Assembly (NCBI RefSeq): GCF_004919685.1
Contig: NZ_SMYZ01000024.1
Location: 1 to 57,084 of the forward strand
Direction: 5' to 3'
Source: Mesorhizobium norvegicum
GTDB lineage: Bacteria > Pseudomonadota > Alphaproteobacteria > Rhizobiales > Rhizobiaceae
DNA: 57,084 bases
A program made the translations under genes and the position numbers. The notes under the pieces were generated by a model. That model was not told where the DNA came from, ran no database searches, and worked only from the letters and a program-made list of their open reading frames with translations. Below are positions 1 to 10,372 of this stretch, one piece after another (the stretch's first letter is position 1; each line of letters opens with the position of its first letter).

Positions 1-475
1 CCTTGGCGCGCGCCAAGGTGCGCAGCACGCCATTGACGAGACCGGAAAAACGCTGCGTGCGTGGATCGGACTTGGCGTGGGTCACCGCAATGTCGACGGC
101 GGCGCTGTCGGGAATGTCGAGGAACAGGATCTGGGCCGCCGCCACATGCAATATGTGCGACAGCGCGGTGGCGTTGGGCGGCAACGGCTTCTCCAGACGC
201 CGCGCCAGCAGCCCTGATATGGTCATGCGATAGCGCAGCGCGGTAATCAGGATGGCGCGCACCAGGCCGCGATCGCGCAGGTCGAGCGCCTTGTATTGCG
301 GGTGGCCGTTTTCGTGATCGGTCAGGCCGTCGAGCGGCGTCCTGGCGTCGATGACGGCGGCAAGCAGGCGCGCCGCCGCCTTGCGGGCGGCGAGGCCGGC
401 AACGAAGTCGCCGCCGTCCCTGTGTTCCTGATCACCTGAAACCGTGCGTCGAGATCCTCTGTCCGCCACGCTCAC
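1..475 (-). CDS. rsmB: 16S rRNA (cytosine-967-C5)-methyltransferase RsmB, N-terminal part
   Basis: Translating the reverse strand from the GTG at 475 gives an open frame to the left edge (158 codons). The part seen is the NusB-like N-terminal RNA-binding domain of RsmB/Sun, with stretches such as [31 protein letters not shown] and [14 protein letters not shown]. The family methylates C967 of 16S rRNA using SAM; the catalytic Rossmann domain lies outside the window. The GTG start overlaps the htpX stop (shared bases GTGA), indicating translational coupling in an htpX-rsmB operon. No ATG occurs in this frame before about 229, inside the domain, so GTG is preferred. Family assignment is strong; the exact start is less certain. 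Confidence 0.85.
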   Translation of the reverse strand, partial: MSVADRGSRRTVSGDQEHRDGGDFVAGLAARKAAARLLAAVIDARTPLDGLTDHENGHPQYKALDLRDRGLVRAILITALRYRMTISGLLARRLEKPLPPNATALSHILHVAAAQILFLDIPDSAAVDIAVTHAKSDPRTQRFSGLVNGVLRTLARAK

Positions 476-1488
476 GACCACCGGCCTTTGGGCCCGGTCG
501 GGTTGCGCCCCCACGGGTTGGATTTCGGCTTGGCGGGCTCCGCCGGCTGCTCGGGCCGTGCTGCCTCGCCCCACGGGCCGGATGGCCGCTGTTCGTCCGC
601 CTGCCGTGGCGTCGGCGCCTGGCGCGGAGCTTGGGTCTGGCTCCCTCCCATCTGCAGCGCCATCGCCTGCAAAGCGGCGATGCGGTTGTCGGTGCTCGGG
701 TGGGTGGAAAACAGACTGTCCATGCGCTCGCCGTGAAGGGGATTGATGATGAAGAGATGCGCGGTTGCCGGATTGCGCTCGGCATCGGGGTTGCGGATGC
801 GTTCGGCGCCGCGGGCTATCTTGTCAAGGGCGGATGCCAGCCAGAGCGGGTGTCCACAGATTTCGGCACCGCGCCGGTCGGCCTCGTATTCGCGGGTGCG
901 GCTGACCGCCATCTGCACGACCATCGCGGCAAAGGGCGCCACGATCATCGCCGCCAGCACGCCGACGAAGCCGAACGGATTGTTGTCGCGATTGCCGCCG
1001 AGGAAGAAGGCGAAATTGCCGAGCATCGAGATGGCGCCGGCAAAGGTGGCGACGATCGTCATCGTCAGCGTGTCGCGGTGCTGCACATGGGCGAGCTCGT
1101 GCGCCATCACGGCGGCGACCTCTTCAGGCGTCAAAGCCTGCAACAGGCCGGTGGAGGCAGCGACCGCCGCGTTCTGCGGGTTGCGGCCGGTGGCAAAGGC
1201 GTTCGGCTGTGGGTTGTCGATCAGATAGGTCTTCGGCATCGGCAGGCCGGCCTGTTTGGCCATTGCCTGGACGATGGCGTAATATTCAGGCGCGTTCCTT
1301 TCGTCGACCTCGACGGCGCGGTTCATCGACAGCACCATCTTGTCGGCGTTCCAGTAGCTGAACAGATTGGTGCCGGCAGCGATCAGCAGCGCGATCATCA
1401 TGCCGCCCGATCCGCCGATCAAAAAGCCGACACCCATGAACAGCGCGGTCATCGCGGCAAGAAGCATGGCGGTGCGGATGGTGTTCAT
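472..1488 (-). CDS. htpX: Protease HtpX homolog (zinc metalloprotease, M48)
   Basis: Inner-membrane zinc metalloprotease that degrades misfolded membrane proteins. 338 residues from an ATG with a good upstream AGGAG. Two hydrophobic segments lie in residues 5-45, followed by the catalytic HELAH at 130-134. Another hydrophobic stretch lies around 145-165 and 172-195, and the third zinc ligand is probably the Glu in REYEADR (about 202). The C-terminal 65 residues are a Pro/Gln/Ala-rich low-complexity tail ending in a basic [14 protein letters not shown] motif, seen in rhizobial HtpX proteins. The stop overlaps the rsmB GTG. The divergent neighbour is an SDH assembly factor 105 bp away. Regulation by envelope stress is known for the family but no operator is evident here. 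Confidence 0.93.
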   Translation of the reverse strand: MNTIRTAMLLAAMTALFMGVGFLIGGSGGMMIALLIAAGTNLFSYWNADKMVLSMNRAVEVDERNAPEYYAIVQAMAKQAGLPMPKTYLIDNPQPNAFATGRNPQNAAVAASTGLLQALTPEEVAAVMAHELAHVQHRDTLTMTIVATFAGAISMLGNFAFFLGGNRDNNPFGFVGVLAAMIVAPFAAMVVQMAVSRTREYEADRRGAEICGHPLWLASALDKIARGAERIRNPDAERNPATAHLFIINPLHGERMDSLFSTHPSTDNRIAALQAMALQMGGSQTQAPRQAPTPRQADEQRPSGPWGEAARPEQPAEPAKPKSNPWGRNPTGPKGRWS

Positions 1489-1593
1489 CGTCTGCTCCTG
1501 TCCAGGTGATAGCGAAAGGGGGTCGATCGTCGTGACTTCGTCGCTATATGATGGGAAACGCCTGGTCCTGTTTCAATCCGCTGGAAATATCGC

Positions 1594-1815
1594 ATGAACG
1601 ACGAAACCAGTAAAATCGATGCCGACCTTGGCCATGACGTCGAGCCAAAGGCGCTCACGCCGGAAGCCAGACGTGCGCTCGCGGAAGCCGAAGCAAGGCG
1701 TGTAAAATACCTGGAAAAGGAAGCCTCGGCGCCGAAGGAAGTCGGCGGCCGCGGCGGCAAGGAGCCCGGGCGCTATGGCGACTGGGAGGTCAAGGGCCTG
1801 ACCAGCGATTTCTAG
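1594..1815 (+). CDS. DUF1674 / succinate dehydrogenase assembly factor 4 (SdhAF4) family protein
   Basis: 73 residues. The C-terminus GRYGDWEVKGLTSDF matches the signature of the DUF1674 family, whose eukaryotic member SDHAF4 protects flavinylated SdhA before complex II assembly. The N-terminal half is charged and probably disordered. ATG start in a short gap divergent from htpX, convergent with the HAD gene whose stop lies 8 bp beyond. Role in the bacterium is by family inference only. Confidence 0.85.
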   Translation: MNDETSKIDADLGHDVEPKALTPEARRALAEAEARRVKYLEKEASAPKEVGGRGGKEPGRYGDWEVKGLTSDF

Positions 1816-1823
1816 ATGCTTCC

Positions 1824-2489
1824 CTACGCAGCGCTGCGTTGCGGCTCGAGCGCGATCCAGCCACGCTCGTCGATGGTGATGCCGACCGTGTCGTAGCCTG
1901 CGATCGTGGCATGTTGTGTCGGCAATGGATGCTTGTGCGTGGCGTTGATGACCATCACCGCCGCGCCCGCCGCCTCGGCTGCCGTGATGCCGGCCGGAGC
2001 GTCCTCGAACACCAGGCAGTCGCGCGCATCGAAGCCGAGCCGTTCTGCGCCAAGCCGGAAGCAATCGGGCGCCGGCTTGCCGCGGGAGACATCTTCCGCC
2101 GCGACGAGGACGGCCGGGACAGGGATGCCGGCGGCCTGCATGCGCAACAGCGCCAGTTCGCGCGGCGCGGAGGTCACGATCGCCCAGCGCTCGGTGGGCA
2201 GCGAATTGAGAAACGCCGCCGCGCCGGCGATCTGGAGAATGCCATCCAGATCGGCCGCCTCGGCCTTCAGCAGCAGATCAGCCTCGTGCGCCGGGTCGAC
2301 GCCTGGGAGTGCCAGGCCGGTGATGGTCTCGATCGCCCGCACGCCATGGATCGTCGGCAGGAAGGCGGCGACGTCGAGGCCCTGGCGGCGTGCCCAATCG
2401 CTCCACACCCGTTCCGCCGAGGCGATGGAATTGATGAGCGTGCCGTCCATATCGAAGAGGAAGGCCGCGAATTTTCTGCCTGAATACAT
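1824..2489 (-). CDS. HAD superfamily sugar phosphatase (YfbT-like)
   Basis: 221-residue HAD subfamily IA hydrolase. Motif I is DMDGT at residues 13-17 (nucleophile Asp13), followed by a helical cap. Motif II is in the IVTSAPRELA region, with Lys and acidic motifs in RGKPAPDCFR and VFEDAPAGI. The closest recognised relatives are YfbT/glycerol-3-phosphatase type sugar phosphatases; substrate is not determinable. Start chosen at 2489 because AAGGA lies about 6 nt upstream. A longer frame to 2597 would overlap the upstream promoter region and shows no family similarity. Convergent with the SdhAF4 gene, divergent from the transglutaminase gene. Confidence 0.85.
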   Translation of the reverse strand: MYSGRKFAAFLFDMDGTLINSIASAERVWSDWARRQGLDVAAFLPTIHGVRAIETITGLALPGVDPAHEADLLLKAEAADLDGILQIAGAAAFLNSLPTERWAIVTSAPRELALLRMQAAGIPVPAVLVAAEDVSRGKPAPDCFRLGAERLGFDARDCLVFEDAPAGITAAEAAGAAVMVINATHKHPLPTQHATIAGYDTVGITIDERGWIALEPQRSAA

Positions 2490-2655
2490 GATTTTCCTTA
2501 GAGTCCGGGGGAGCGCTTGCGGCGTTCCCGAACCTAACGTCTCGGCCACGGCAGGGGAAGACACGGGCCGAGCTTTTCGATCGGCCCAGGGAACCACAGC
2601 CAGTCTTTTTGCGTTTGAGCAAAACTGTTTTCCACGACGATCGAAGGGGACTGCA

Positions 2656-3525
2656 ATGCTGATCCGGCTCGGCTATGAAATCGCCATTGAATGCACCGAG
2701 GCCACCCCCGTGATTTCGCTGCTCGAGATCCACAAGGACCGCCAGGCCGACATCAAGCGGCAGACGCGCGTGCTGACCTCGCCTTCTGTGCCGACCAAGC
2801 TCTACCACGATCTGCATGGCAATGCCTGCCGCCGCTTCACGGCGCCAGCCGGTGGTTTTCGCATCCTGTATGACGCGGTCGTCGAGGACAGCGGCGAGAC
2901 GGACGAGGTCAATACGCTGGCCAGGGAAGTGCCGGTGGCGGAATTGCCCGACGAGGTGCTCGGCTATCTGCTGGGCAGCCGCTATTGCGAGACAGATCAT
3001 CTGAGTGGCCTGGCCTGGCAGCTCTTCGGCCATGTCCCGCCCGGCTGGGCGCGCGTGCAGGCGATCGTCGACTATGTCCACAACCGGCTGTCCTTCGGCT
3101 ATGGCTATGCCCGCTCGACCCGCACCGCGGCGCAGGCGCATGAGGAGCGGGTCGGCGTCTGCCGCGACTTCGCCCACCTGGCGATCACGCTGTGCCGCTG
3201 CATGAACATTCCGGCGCGCTATGTGAACGGCTATCTCGGCGATATCGGCGTGCCGATCGATCCGGCGCCGATGGATTTCTCGGCCTGGCTGGAAGTGTTC
3301 CTCGACGGCAAATGGTACACGTTCGATGCCCGCCATAACACGCCGAGGATCGGGCGCGTCGTCATCGCACGCGGCCGTGACGCCACCGACGTGCCGCTGC
3401 TGCACAGCTTCGGCCCGCACCGGCTCAGCCTGTTCAAGGTGTGGACCTACGAGCAGGAAGGCAATTTGTTCAACCCGCCCTATCACGGCATCGACAGGAC
3501 CGTCAGCGCGCGGATGCTGGCCTAG
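2656..3525 (+). CDS. Transglutaminase-like cysteine protease family protein
   Basis: 289 residues, cytoplasmic (no signal peptide). N-terminal beta domain of bacterial transglutaminase proteins (residues 1-95), then the transglutaminase core. Active-site Cys169 lies in RVGVCRDFAH. The position usually held by His has Ser (Ser209 in MDFSAWLEVFL), with Asp224 in FDARHN. The DFSAW variant is, as far as I know, frequent in rhizobial members, so this may be a subfamily trait. Start supported by AAGGGGA at 2644-2650. Function is unknown; members are thought to act as peptidases or amidases. Monocistronic, divergent from the HAD gene with a promoter region of about 170 bp between. Confidence 0.85.
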   Translation: MLIRLGYEIAIECTEATPVISLLEIHKDRQADIKRQTRVLTSPSVPTKLYHDLHGNACRRFTAPAGGFRILYDAVVEDSGETDEVNTLAREVPVAELPDEVLGYLLGSRYCETDHLSGLAWQLFGHVPPGWARVQAIVDYVHNRLSFGYGYARSTRTAAQAHEERVGVCRDFAHLAITLCRCMNIPARYVNGYLGDIGVPIDPAPMDFSAWLEVFLDGKWYTFDARHNTPRIGRVVIARGRDATDVPLLHSFGPHRLSLFKVWTYEQEGNLFNPPYHGIDRTVSARMLA

Positions 3526-3876
3526 AGGCATTCGGCTGAACTGAATCTCCACACACTATGGTCCGTTCGCGCCTCAACTTGCCCCTGCAATCTCGGGACA
3601 GCTGGCTCGCTTCGGCACACAGGCCCTGTCCCGCAACAGGACGTCATCGGGCATTCCGCGATTGCTTCGTTTTGAGCATGGTAACCGGCTCGTAAACACA
3701 GCCGGGCCCGCGCATTTCTGTTTACCAGTCATTCACCTTTGCGAAGCTCGAAACCAAAGGAAAACAATGCGTTGCTTGCGAGCGGCCTGCTTTCCGAGGC
3801 TGAGCGGCGTCATCCGGCTGGAATCCTGCATTGTCCTTGCTGCGGCGACGAGGCCGAGGCAAGCGGAGGCTGTAGG
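3526..3876. other. Intergenic region upstream of the TadG-like gene, with a spaced inverted repeat
   Basis: About 350 bp without a convincing gene. It contains 7-bp inverted half-sites GTAAACA (3692-3698) and TGTTTAC (3719-3725), a plausible operator or regulator site for the downstream gene. A short open frame from an ATG at 3768, preceded by AAAGGA, reads into the next gene out of frame and shows no recognisable protein. Confidence 0.35.
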
Positions 3877-5355
3877 ATGCGGAATTACGGGGGTCTTGTT
3901 CACGCGGTCGGCGGGTTCGCCAGAGATCGCGGTGGAAATTTCGCAGTCCTGTTCGGCCTTGCTGCCTCGGTCTTGGCGCTAGCCGTCGGCTTTTCCGTCA
4001 ACGTCTCGCAGCTCTATAATGCCAAATCGAGTCTGCAGGGCGTGGTCGATGCCGCCGTGACATCGACCGCACGCGACCTGACGACAGGGGCCATCAAGGA
4101 GGCCGATGCCAACAAATCGGTTCAGACCTTTCTCGATGCCAACAGCACGGCGGGCATCCTGCAGGTCGACCAGATCGTGCTCGACAGACTGACGGTCAAC
4201 AGTACCGCCAAGACGGTCCAAGCCGACGCCCATGTCGATGTCGCGCTGTATTTCCCGATTTTTGGGACGGGTGACATGAAACGCGTCACCGCTTCGACAA
4301 CGGCGCTCTATTCGGACAAGACCGTCGAAGTGGCGATGATGCTCGACATAACAGGATCGATGGCGAAGCGGGGCAAGATCGACAAGATCGGCGATCTGAA
4401 AGCAGCTGCAAGAAACGCCGTTCAGACGATGCTCCAGAACCAGGATCCGAAGAACCCCCGCATCCGCGTCGCAATTGTGCCCTACGCATCTGGCGTGAAC
4501 GCCGGCAAGCTGGCGGAAAACGTCTATGCCGAGAACCAAGGGAGCTCGGAGCTGCCACCGGTCGCCGGCAGTTCGCTTCTCGTCGCCAAGACGGGCAAGG
4601 ATTTACTGCCATCCTACAACGATTACATCTCCATTGTTGGCGCGGCGATGCCACACCCCGATAATTGCACGACGGAGCGCAAGGACAAAAACGGCGATGC
4701 GGATTTGAGCGCCGACGGGCCAGAGACGGTTCGCACGGACAGCACCGGCAAGAAATATTATGCCCTGGTCAACCGAGACGATCATCTCAGTGGTGGGGGA
4801 ATGAACAGGTGCCCTGATGCGGAAGTGATCCCGCTGACCGCGGATTCCGATGCATTGCTTGATTCGATCGACGACTTCCAGGCCGGTGGTTATACGGCCG
4901 GCGCGATCGCCATTCAGTGGACCTATTATATGCTGTCGCCGCAATGGCGCGCCGCGATCGAGAATGCCGGTCTCGGCAAAGGCGCCTCGGATGCCAATGC
5001 GAAGAAGATCGCCAAGGTCGCGATCCTGATGACCGATGGCCAGTTCAATACCGCCTTTGCCGGTGCGGGGGGCAGCTACAACAGCCAGGGCAACCTTGCG
5101 CGCGGCAACGCCGAAACGCTGTGCGGCAACATGAAAGATGACGGCATCGAGATTTTCACCATCGGCTTCGATCTGAACGACAAGGACATGTCGGCGACCG
5201 AGCGGGACCAGGCAAAGGCGGTGCTGAAGGACTGTTCGTCGAAAGATAGCTCAGCCGCCGAGAGACATTACTTCGAGGTGTCCACCGGAGTGGAATTGGA
5301 CGCCGCCTTTCAGGAAATCATCCGCAACACCGAAAAGGTCGCACTGACCCAGTAA
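3877..5355 (+). CDS. TadE/TadG-like pilus protein with von Willebrand factor A domain
   Basis: 492 residues. The N-terminal 19 residues are basic, then comes one hydrophobic segment (about 22-45, FAVLFGLAASVLALAVGFSV). This is typical of the TadG/Flp-pilus N-terminus, where RDRGGNFA precedes the membrane helix. A vWA domain follows with the MIDAS-like DITGSM at 157-162 and the later MTDGQFN. Members sit in the inner membrane or periplasm and assist tight-adherence pilus assembly. Start chosen at 3877 because GGAGG lies upstream; the frame extends further upstream to 3739 without family features. No other tad genes are adjacent, so it is an orphan. A strong terminator follows at 5371-5403. Confidence 0.85.
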   Translation: MRNYGGLVHAVGGFARDRGGNFAVLFGLAASVLALAVGFSVNVSQLYNAKSSLQGVVDAAVTSTARDLTTGAIKEADANKSVQTFLDANSTAGILQVDQIVLDRLTVNSTAKTVQADAHVDVALYFPIFGTGDMKRVTASTTALYSDKTVEVAMMLDITGSMAKRGKIDKIGDLKAAARNAVQTMLQNQDPKNPRIRVAIVPYASGVNAGKLAENVYAENQGSSELPPVAGSSLLVAKTGKDLLPSYNDYISIVGAAMPHPDNCTTERKDKNGDADLSADGPETVRTDSTGKKYYALVNRDDHLSGGGMNRCPDAEVIPLTADSDALLDSIDDFQAGGYTAGAIAIQWTYYMLSPQWRAAIENAGLGKGASDANAKKIAKVAILMTDGQFNTAFAGAGGSYNSQGNLARGNAETLCGNMKDDGIEIFTIGFDLNDKDMSATERDQAKAVLKDCSSKDSSAAERHYFEVSTGVELDAAFQEIIRNTEKVALTQ

Positions 5356-5370
5356 TCCGCAAAAAAGGAA

Positions 5371-5403
5371 AAGGCCGCCGCTTCTTTCGAAGCTGGCGGC
5401 CTT
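5371..5403. terminator. Bidirectional rho-independent terminator
   Basis: Perfect hairpin: AAGGCCGCC then GCTTC, loop TTTC, GAAGC, T, GGCGGCCTT. On the minus strand it is followed by TTTTCCTTTTTT, a good U-rich tail, and on the plus strand by a weaker CCGTGTTTCC. It would end the tadG-like transcript and the short convergent transcript carrying the 23-codon ORF. Confidence 0.8.
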
Positions 5404-5473
5404 CCGTGTTTCCGTCCGTGGCGCGGCCCTATGGCGATGACCCCAAGAGGTCACCCGCCGCGCATCTCGCGCC

Positions 5474-5545
5474 TTAACGGGAAGACTGCTTCCCGAAAGT
5501 GCAATCCGCTGAGGCCACGTTCTGGAAAACGAAATCACTCGACAT
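5474..5545 (-). CDS. Candidate 23-residue small protein with perfect Shine-Dalgarno
   Basis: Reverse-strand ORF of 23 codons (MSSDFVFQ...GKQSSR, stop TAA). It is preceded by AAAGGAGGTGATCCG, a complete complement of the 16S rRNA 3' tail, ending 1-3 nt before the ATG. About 70 nt downstream comes the hairpin at 5371-5403 with a U-rich tail on this strand, so ribosome-binding site, ORF and terminator form a compact transcription unit of about 180 nt. No hydrophobic segment; one Cys. I do not recognise the peptide. The unit could equally be a small RNA whose SD-like sequence has another role. The spacing from the core AGGAGG to ATG (7 nt) is ideal for translation. Confidence 0.5.
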   Translation of the reverse strand: MSSDFVFQNVASADCTFGKQSSR

Positions 5546-5724
5546 CGGATCACCTCCTTTCGATTTGTTGAACACACTCAGATGATGGGGTCTCATTTGG
5601 GAAATGGCAAGGTGCCACCCTCAAAAAGCCGGGTGTGTGTCTTTCCAGACAGGCTGGCCGGACGGGTGGCTTGCAGTCCAGGGGCAAACAGACAACATTG
5701 GCGCTCTGGCTTCGGGGAGGAAGC

Positions 5725-6993
5725 ATGGACGCCACCGACAAGGCCGCGCGGATCGTTCGAACGGTTGTTGAAACGCTGAAGCCGGGCTTTGCTGTCAAGC
5801 TGTGGACCGGCGAGCGCATTGGCCCCGCCACCGGCCCTGTGCTCACCGTCAACGACCCGGACATTGTCTGGCAGATGGTTCGCCGACCCAACTTCTCGAC
5901 ACTGATCGAGATGTGGATTTCCAAGGCGGTCGATGTCGAAGGCGGTTCGCTGTTTGATTTCTACGCCCTGCCTTCGCAAGGCAAGCTCAGGTCGAAACTC
6001 AAGACATTGCCGAAGCTGGCGATCCTGCGTGATCTGCCGGCCGTGCTGTTTTCAAGGAAACAGATGACGGCGCGGACCGACCTTTCGGGGCGCAATCCCT
6101 TCGTCAGCGGTTCGAGCCAGGAAGCGATCCAGCATCACTATGACATCTCGAATGCTTTCTATCGGCTCTTTCTCGACGAGCGCATGGTCTATAGCTGCGG
6201 TTACTTCAAGGATTTCGCCAACAGCATCGATCAAGCGCAAATCGACAAGCTCGACCATATCTGCCGCAAGCTGCGGCTGAAGCCCGGCGAGAGGCTGCTC
6301 GACATCGGCTGCGGCTGGGGCGCGATGCTGATCCATGCCGCGAAGAACTACGGCGTCATCGGCCATGGTGTCTCGCTGTCGGAAGCCCAGACGCAACTTG
6401 CCCGTGAGCGCATTCGCGCCGAGGGGCTGGAGGACAAGATCACGATTGAAATAAAATCCTACGCCGAGCTTACCGGTAGCTTCGACAAGATATCGTCGAT
6501 CGGCATGTTCGAGCATCTGGGGCTCGCCAACCATGCCACCTACTTTTCCACCATCCACCGGCTGCTGAAGCCGGGCGGCATCTATCTGCATCACGCCATC
6601 ACCAGGCGCAGCAAGGGCGACATCAAGAAGACCCTGCGCAAGGGTCCGGAGTTCAAGGCGCTGATCAAATACATCTTCCCCGGCGGCGAACTCGACACGA
6701 TCGGCATGACGCTCGGCAATCTCGAAGCCCACGGCTTCCTCGTCTACGATGTCGAGAACCTGCGCGAGCACTATGCCCGCACCTGCAGGCTGTGGGCCGA
6801 GCGTCTGCACGCAAGGTTCGACGAGGCAATCGCCGAGGTGGGCGAAGCCAAGGCGCGGCTGTGGCTGCTTTACCTGACCGGCTGTTCGATCACCTTCGAA
6901 CGCGCCTCGGCACAGATTTTCCAGACCGTCGTCACCAAGCGCGCGCGTGGCCCGAGCGGGCTGCCGCCGACGCGGGCGGATCTGTATCAATGA
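5725..6993 (+). CDS. cfa: Cyclopropane-fatty-acyl-phospholipid synthase family methyltransferase
   Basis: 422 residues. It uses SAM to add a methylene across the cis double bond of unsaturated phospholipid acyl chains, a membrane modification for acid and stationary-phase stress in rhizobia. The N-terminal lipid-binding region (1-125) is followed by HHYDISNAFYRLFLDE, the SAM motif LDIGCGWG at 192-199, and GMFEHLG. Length fits the family. Start at 5725 is supported by GGGGAGG 4 nt upstream; the earlier ATG at 5635 has no such site. Its stop is immediately adjacent (0 bp) to the stop of the convergent MOSC gene. Rhizobia carry several CFA paralogs, so cfa is used as a family symbol. Confidence 0.88.
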   Translation: MDATDKAARIVRTVVETLKPGFAVKLWTGERIGPATGPVLTVNDPDIVWQMVRRPNFSTLIEMWISKAVDVEGGSLFDFYALPSQGKLRSKLKTLPKLAILRDLPAVLFSRKQMTARTDLSGRNPFVSGSSQEAIQHHYDISNAFYRLFLDERMVYSCGYFKDFANSIDQAQIDKLDHICRKLRLKPGERLLDIGCGWGAMLIHAAKNYGVIGHGVSLSEAQTQLARERIRAEGLEDKITIEIKSYAELTGSFDKISSIGMFEHLGLANHATYFSTIHRLLKPGGIYLHHAITRRSKGDIKKTLRKGPEFKALIKYIFPGGELDTIGMTLGNLEAHGFLVYDVENLREHYARTCRLWAERLHARFDEAIAEVGEAKARLWLLYLTGCSITFERASAQIFQTVVTKRARGPSGLPPTRADLYQ

Positions 6994-7742
6994 TCAGATG
7001 AAGCGCATCGTATCGCCGAGCTCGATGCTGGCCGGCCGATCGACCGTGCAATAGACGCCGAGATTGTGCGCGTTGTGGCGAACCAGATTGCGCAGGATCG
7101 CCGGATCATGGTCGAAGCCATCCTGGGCGATGATGGTGAAACCGCAGCGGCGGCAGGGTTCGGAGATGGTCAGCAACAGGTCGCCGATCACCAGCTTTCG
7201 GCCGATCCATTCCGTCTCGGGAAACGACCCTTCGATTGCCACCATGTCGACGACGATGTTGGGACGAAAACGGCGCGGATCGGGGGTGCCTTCCGGATGC
7301 AATGCCTTCAGGCGCGCCAGCGAAGCCGTGGTCAACAGATGGATCGGCGCCTTGCGATAGCGCTCCGCCGTCAGCGGGCCGGAATAGCCAGGCGCGGCAT
7401 TCTCCCGGCGAAACGGCCGGATCGAGGCCTCGAAGCCAAGATAGGCCGACACCGCGCGGTCGCTCTCGATATCCGGCGCAGCCAGCCAGTCGCCGTTAGG
7501 CACGGCGATCTCGAGTTCGCGGGCAGGCGACAGCCGGGTCCGGATGCGCGGCACCTTGTGCCATTTGGCCTCGCGATCCGGTCGTGCGATCTCATTGTCG
7601 GACACGTCGACAAGGCCGAACAGGCGGTCGCCGTCGATGCTTTCCGAACCGACAAGGATCGCATCGAGCCGTTCGCCGGCGAGCGAACTCGCCGGATAGC
7701 GCCAAAGCTCGGTGACAGTGCCCAGCGCGGCCTCGTCCTGCA

Positions 7743-7743
<1 letters not shown>
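6994..7743 (-). CDS. MOSC domain-containing protein (MOSC_N + MOSC)
   Basis: 249 residues with an N-terminal MOSC_N beta-barrel-like domain (VTELWRYPASSLAGERLD) and a C-terminal MOSC domain. Conserved elements are RFRPNIVVD (about 158-166) and SEPCRRCGFT with Cys197 and Cys200. MOSC proteins relate to the C-terminus of molybdenum cofactor sulfurases and to mARC/YcbX, which reduce N-hydroxylated compounds or bind Moco. The start overlaps the acs stop by one base (TGATG), so it is co-transcribed with and translationally coupled to acs. The pairing says little about substrate. Confidence 0.85.
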
Positions 7744-9698
<1,955 letters not shown>

Positions 9699-10013
9699 TC
9701 CTGACTTTCCTCCCAAACCAATCCGCCGGCTTGAAACGCCGGCGGGATCGCGGCAGAGCTGCCCGCGAATTCGGCGGCATTATTACCAGTTCGTCTGTGA
9801 TCGCAATATTAGACGTTGGATTCGCGCGGCGGGATGCCGCAGGCATTTTGCCTGCAGCTGTCAGCACTCCGACGGGCTCGCTGCTAACTGCATGTTTTCG
9901 CGCGGAAAACCCGTTGTCGATCAGGAAAAATCAATAGACAGTTAAGCAACGGCGCGCACACTCTGACGTTGGGAGGAAAGGAGACTCAACCAGGACCGCC
10001 CAAGGGGACTGCC
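9699..10013. promoter_or_regulatory. Divergent intergenic region between acs and usg
   Basis: 315 bp with no coding signal on either strand. The distal half is A+T-rich for this genome (for example TCAGGAAAAATCAATAGACA near 9920-9940). It must hold the promoters for acs (leftward) and usg (rightward); I cannot assign exact -35/-10 elements. Confidence 0.4.
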
Positions 10014-10286
10014 ATGCGCGACCATTCCGAAATGGACCTGATGCTCAAAGGCTATGGCCTGACCACGGCCAAGATTCTCTATCATTTTCCGGACCATCCG
10101 CATCTGCTGCAGAGCTTCATCTGGCAGGACTACGATCTGGCTCCGCAATTTCCGGTGCTGATCAAGTTCATCGAATTCTGGAAGGCCAAGCTGGACGGGC
10201 CGCTGCATTCGATCAGCTACACGCACCAGAAGCTGATCGCGCCGAATGAATGGCGCAAGGTGGATGGCGAGTTCGTGCTGCATTAG
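10014..10286 (+). CDS. usg: Usg family protein
   Basis: 90 residues: LMLKGYGLTTAKILYHFPDH, FIWQDYDLAPQFP and FIEFWKAKLDGPLHS match the small Usg family conserved in alphaproteobacteria, first noted near trp genes. Biochemical function is unknown. Cytoplasmic, acidic and aromatic-rich, no membrane segment. Start at 10014 is placed by AAGGGGA at 10002-10008. Monocistronic here and not linked to a trp locus. Confidence 0.9.
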   Translation: MRDHSEMDLMLKGYGLTTAKILYHFPDHPHLLQSFIWQDYDLAPQFPVLIKFIEFWKAKLDGPLHSISYTHQKLIAPNEWRKVDGEFVLH

Positions 10287-10372
10287 GAGCTAGTGCTCGG
10301 GAGCCGTTGAGGTTGGCGCCCCACGGCGCCCCCCTCTGTCCTGCGAACCTTGGCCTTAGCAGTCCGATGCGC

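Noticed and set aside
2278..3552. 424-residue reverse frame over the transglutaminase gene
   Set aside because: Overlaps two supported genes, with Arg/His/Ala-biased antisense composition.
5545..5565. Match to the 16S rRNA 3' end (GGATCACCTCCTTTC on the plus strand)
   Set aside because: Only 15 nt match, with no upstream 16S sequence; it is the reverse image of a Shine-Dalgarno, not an rRNA gene.
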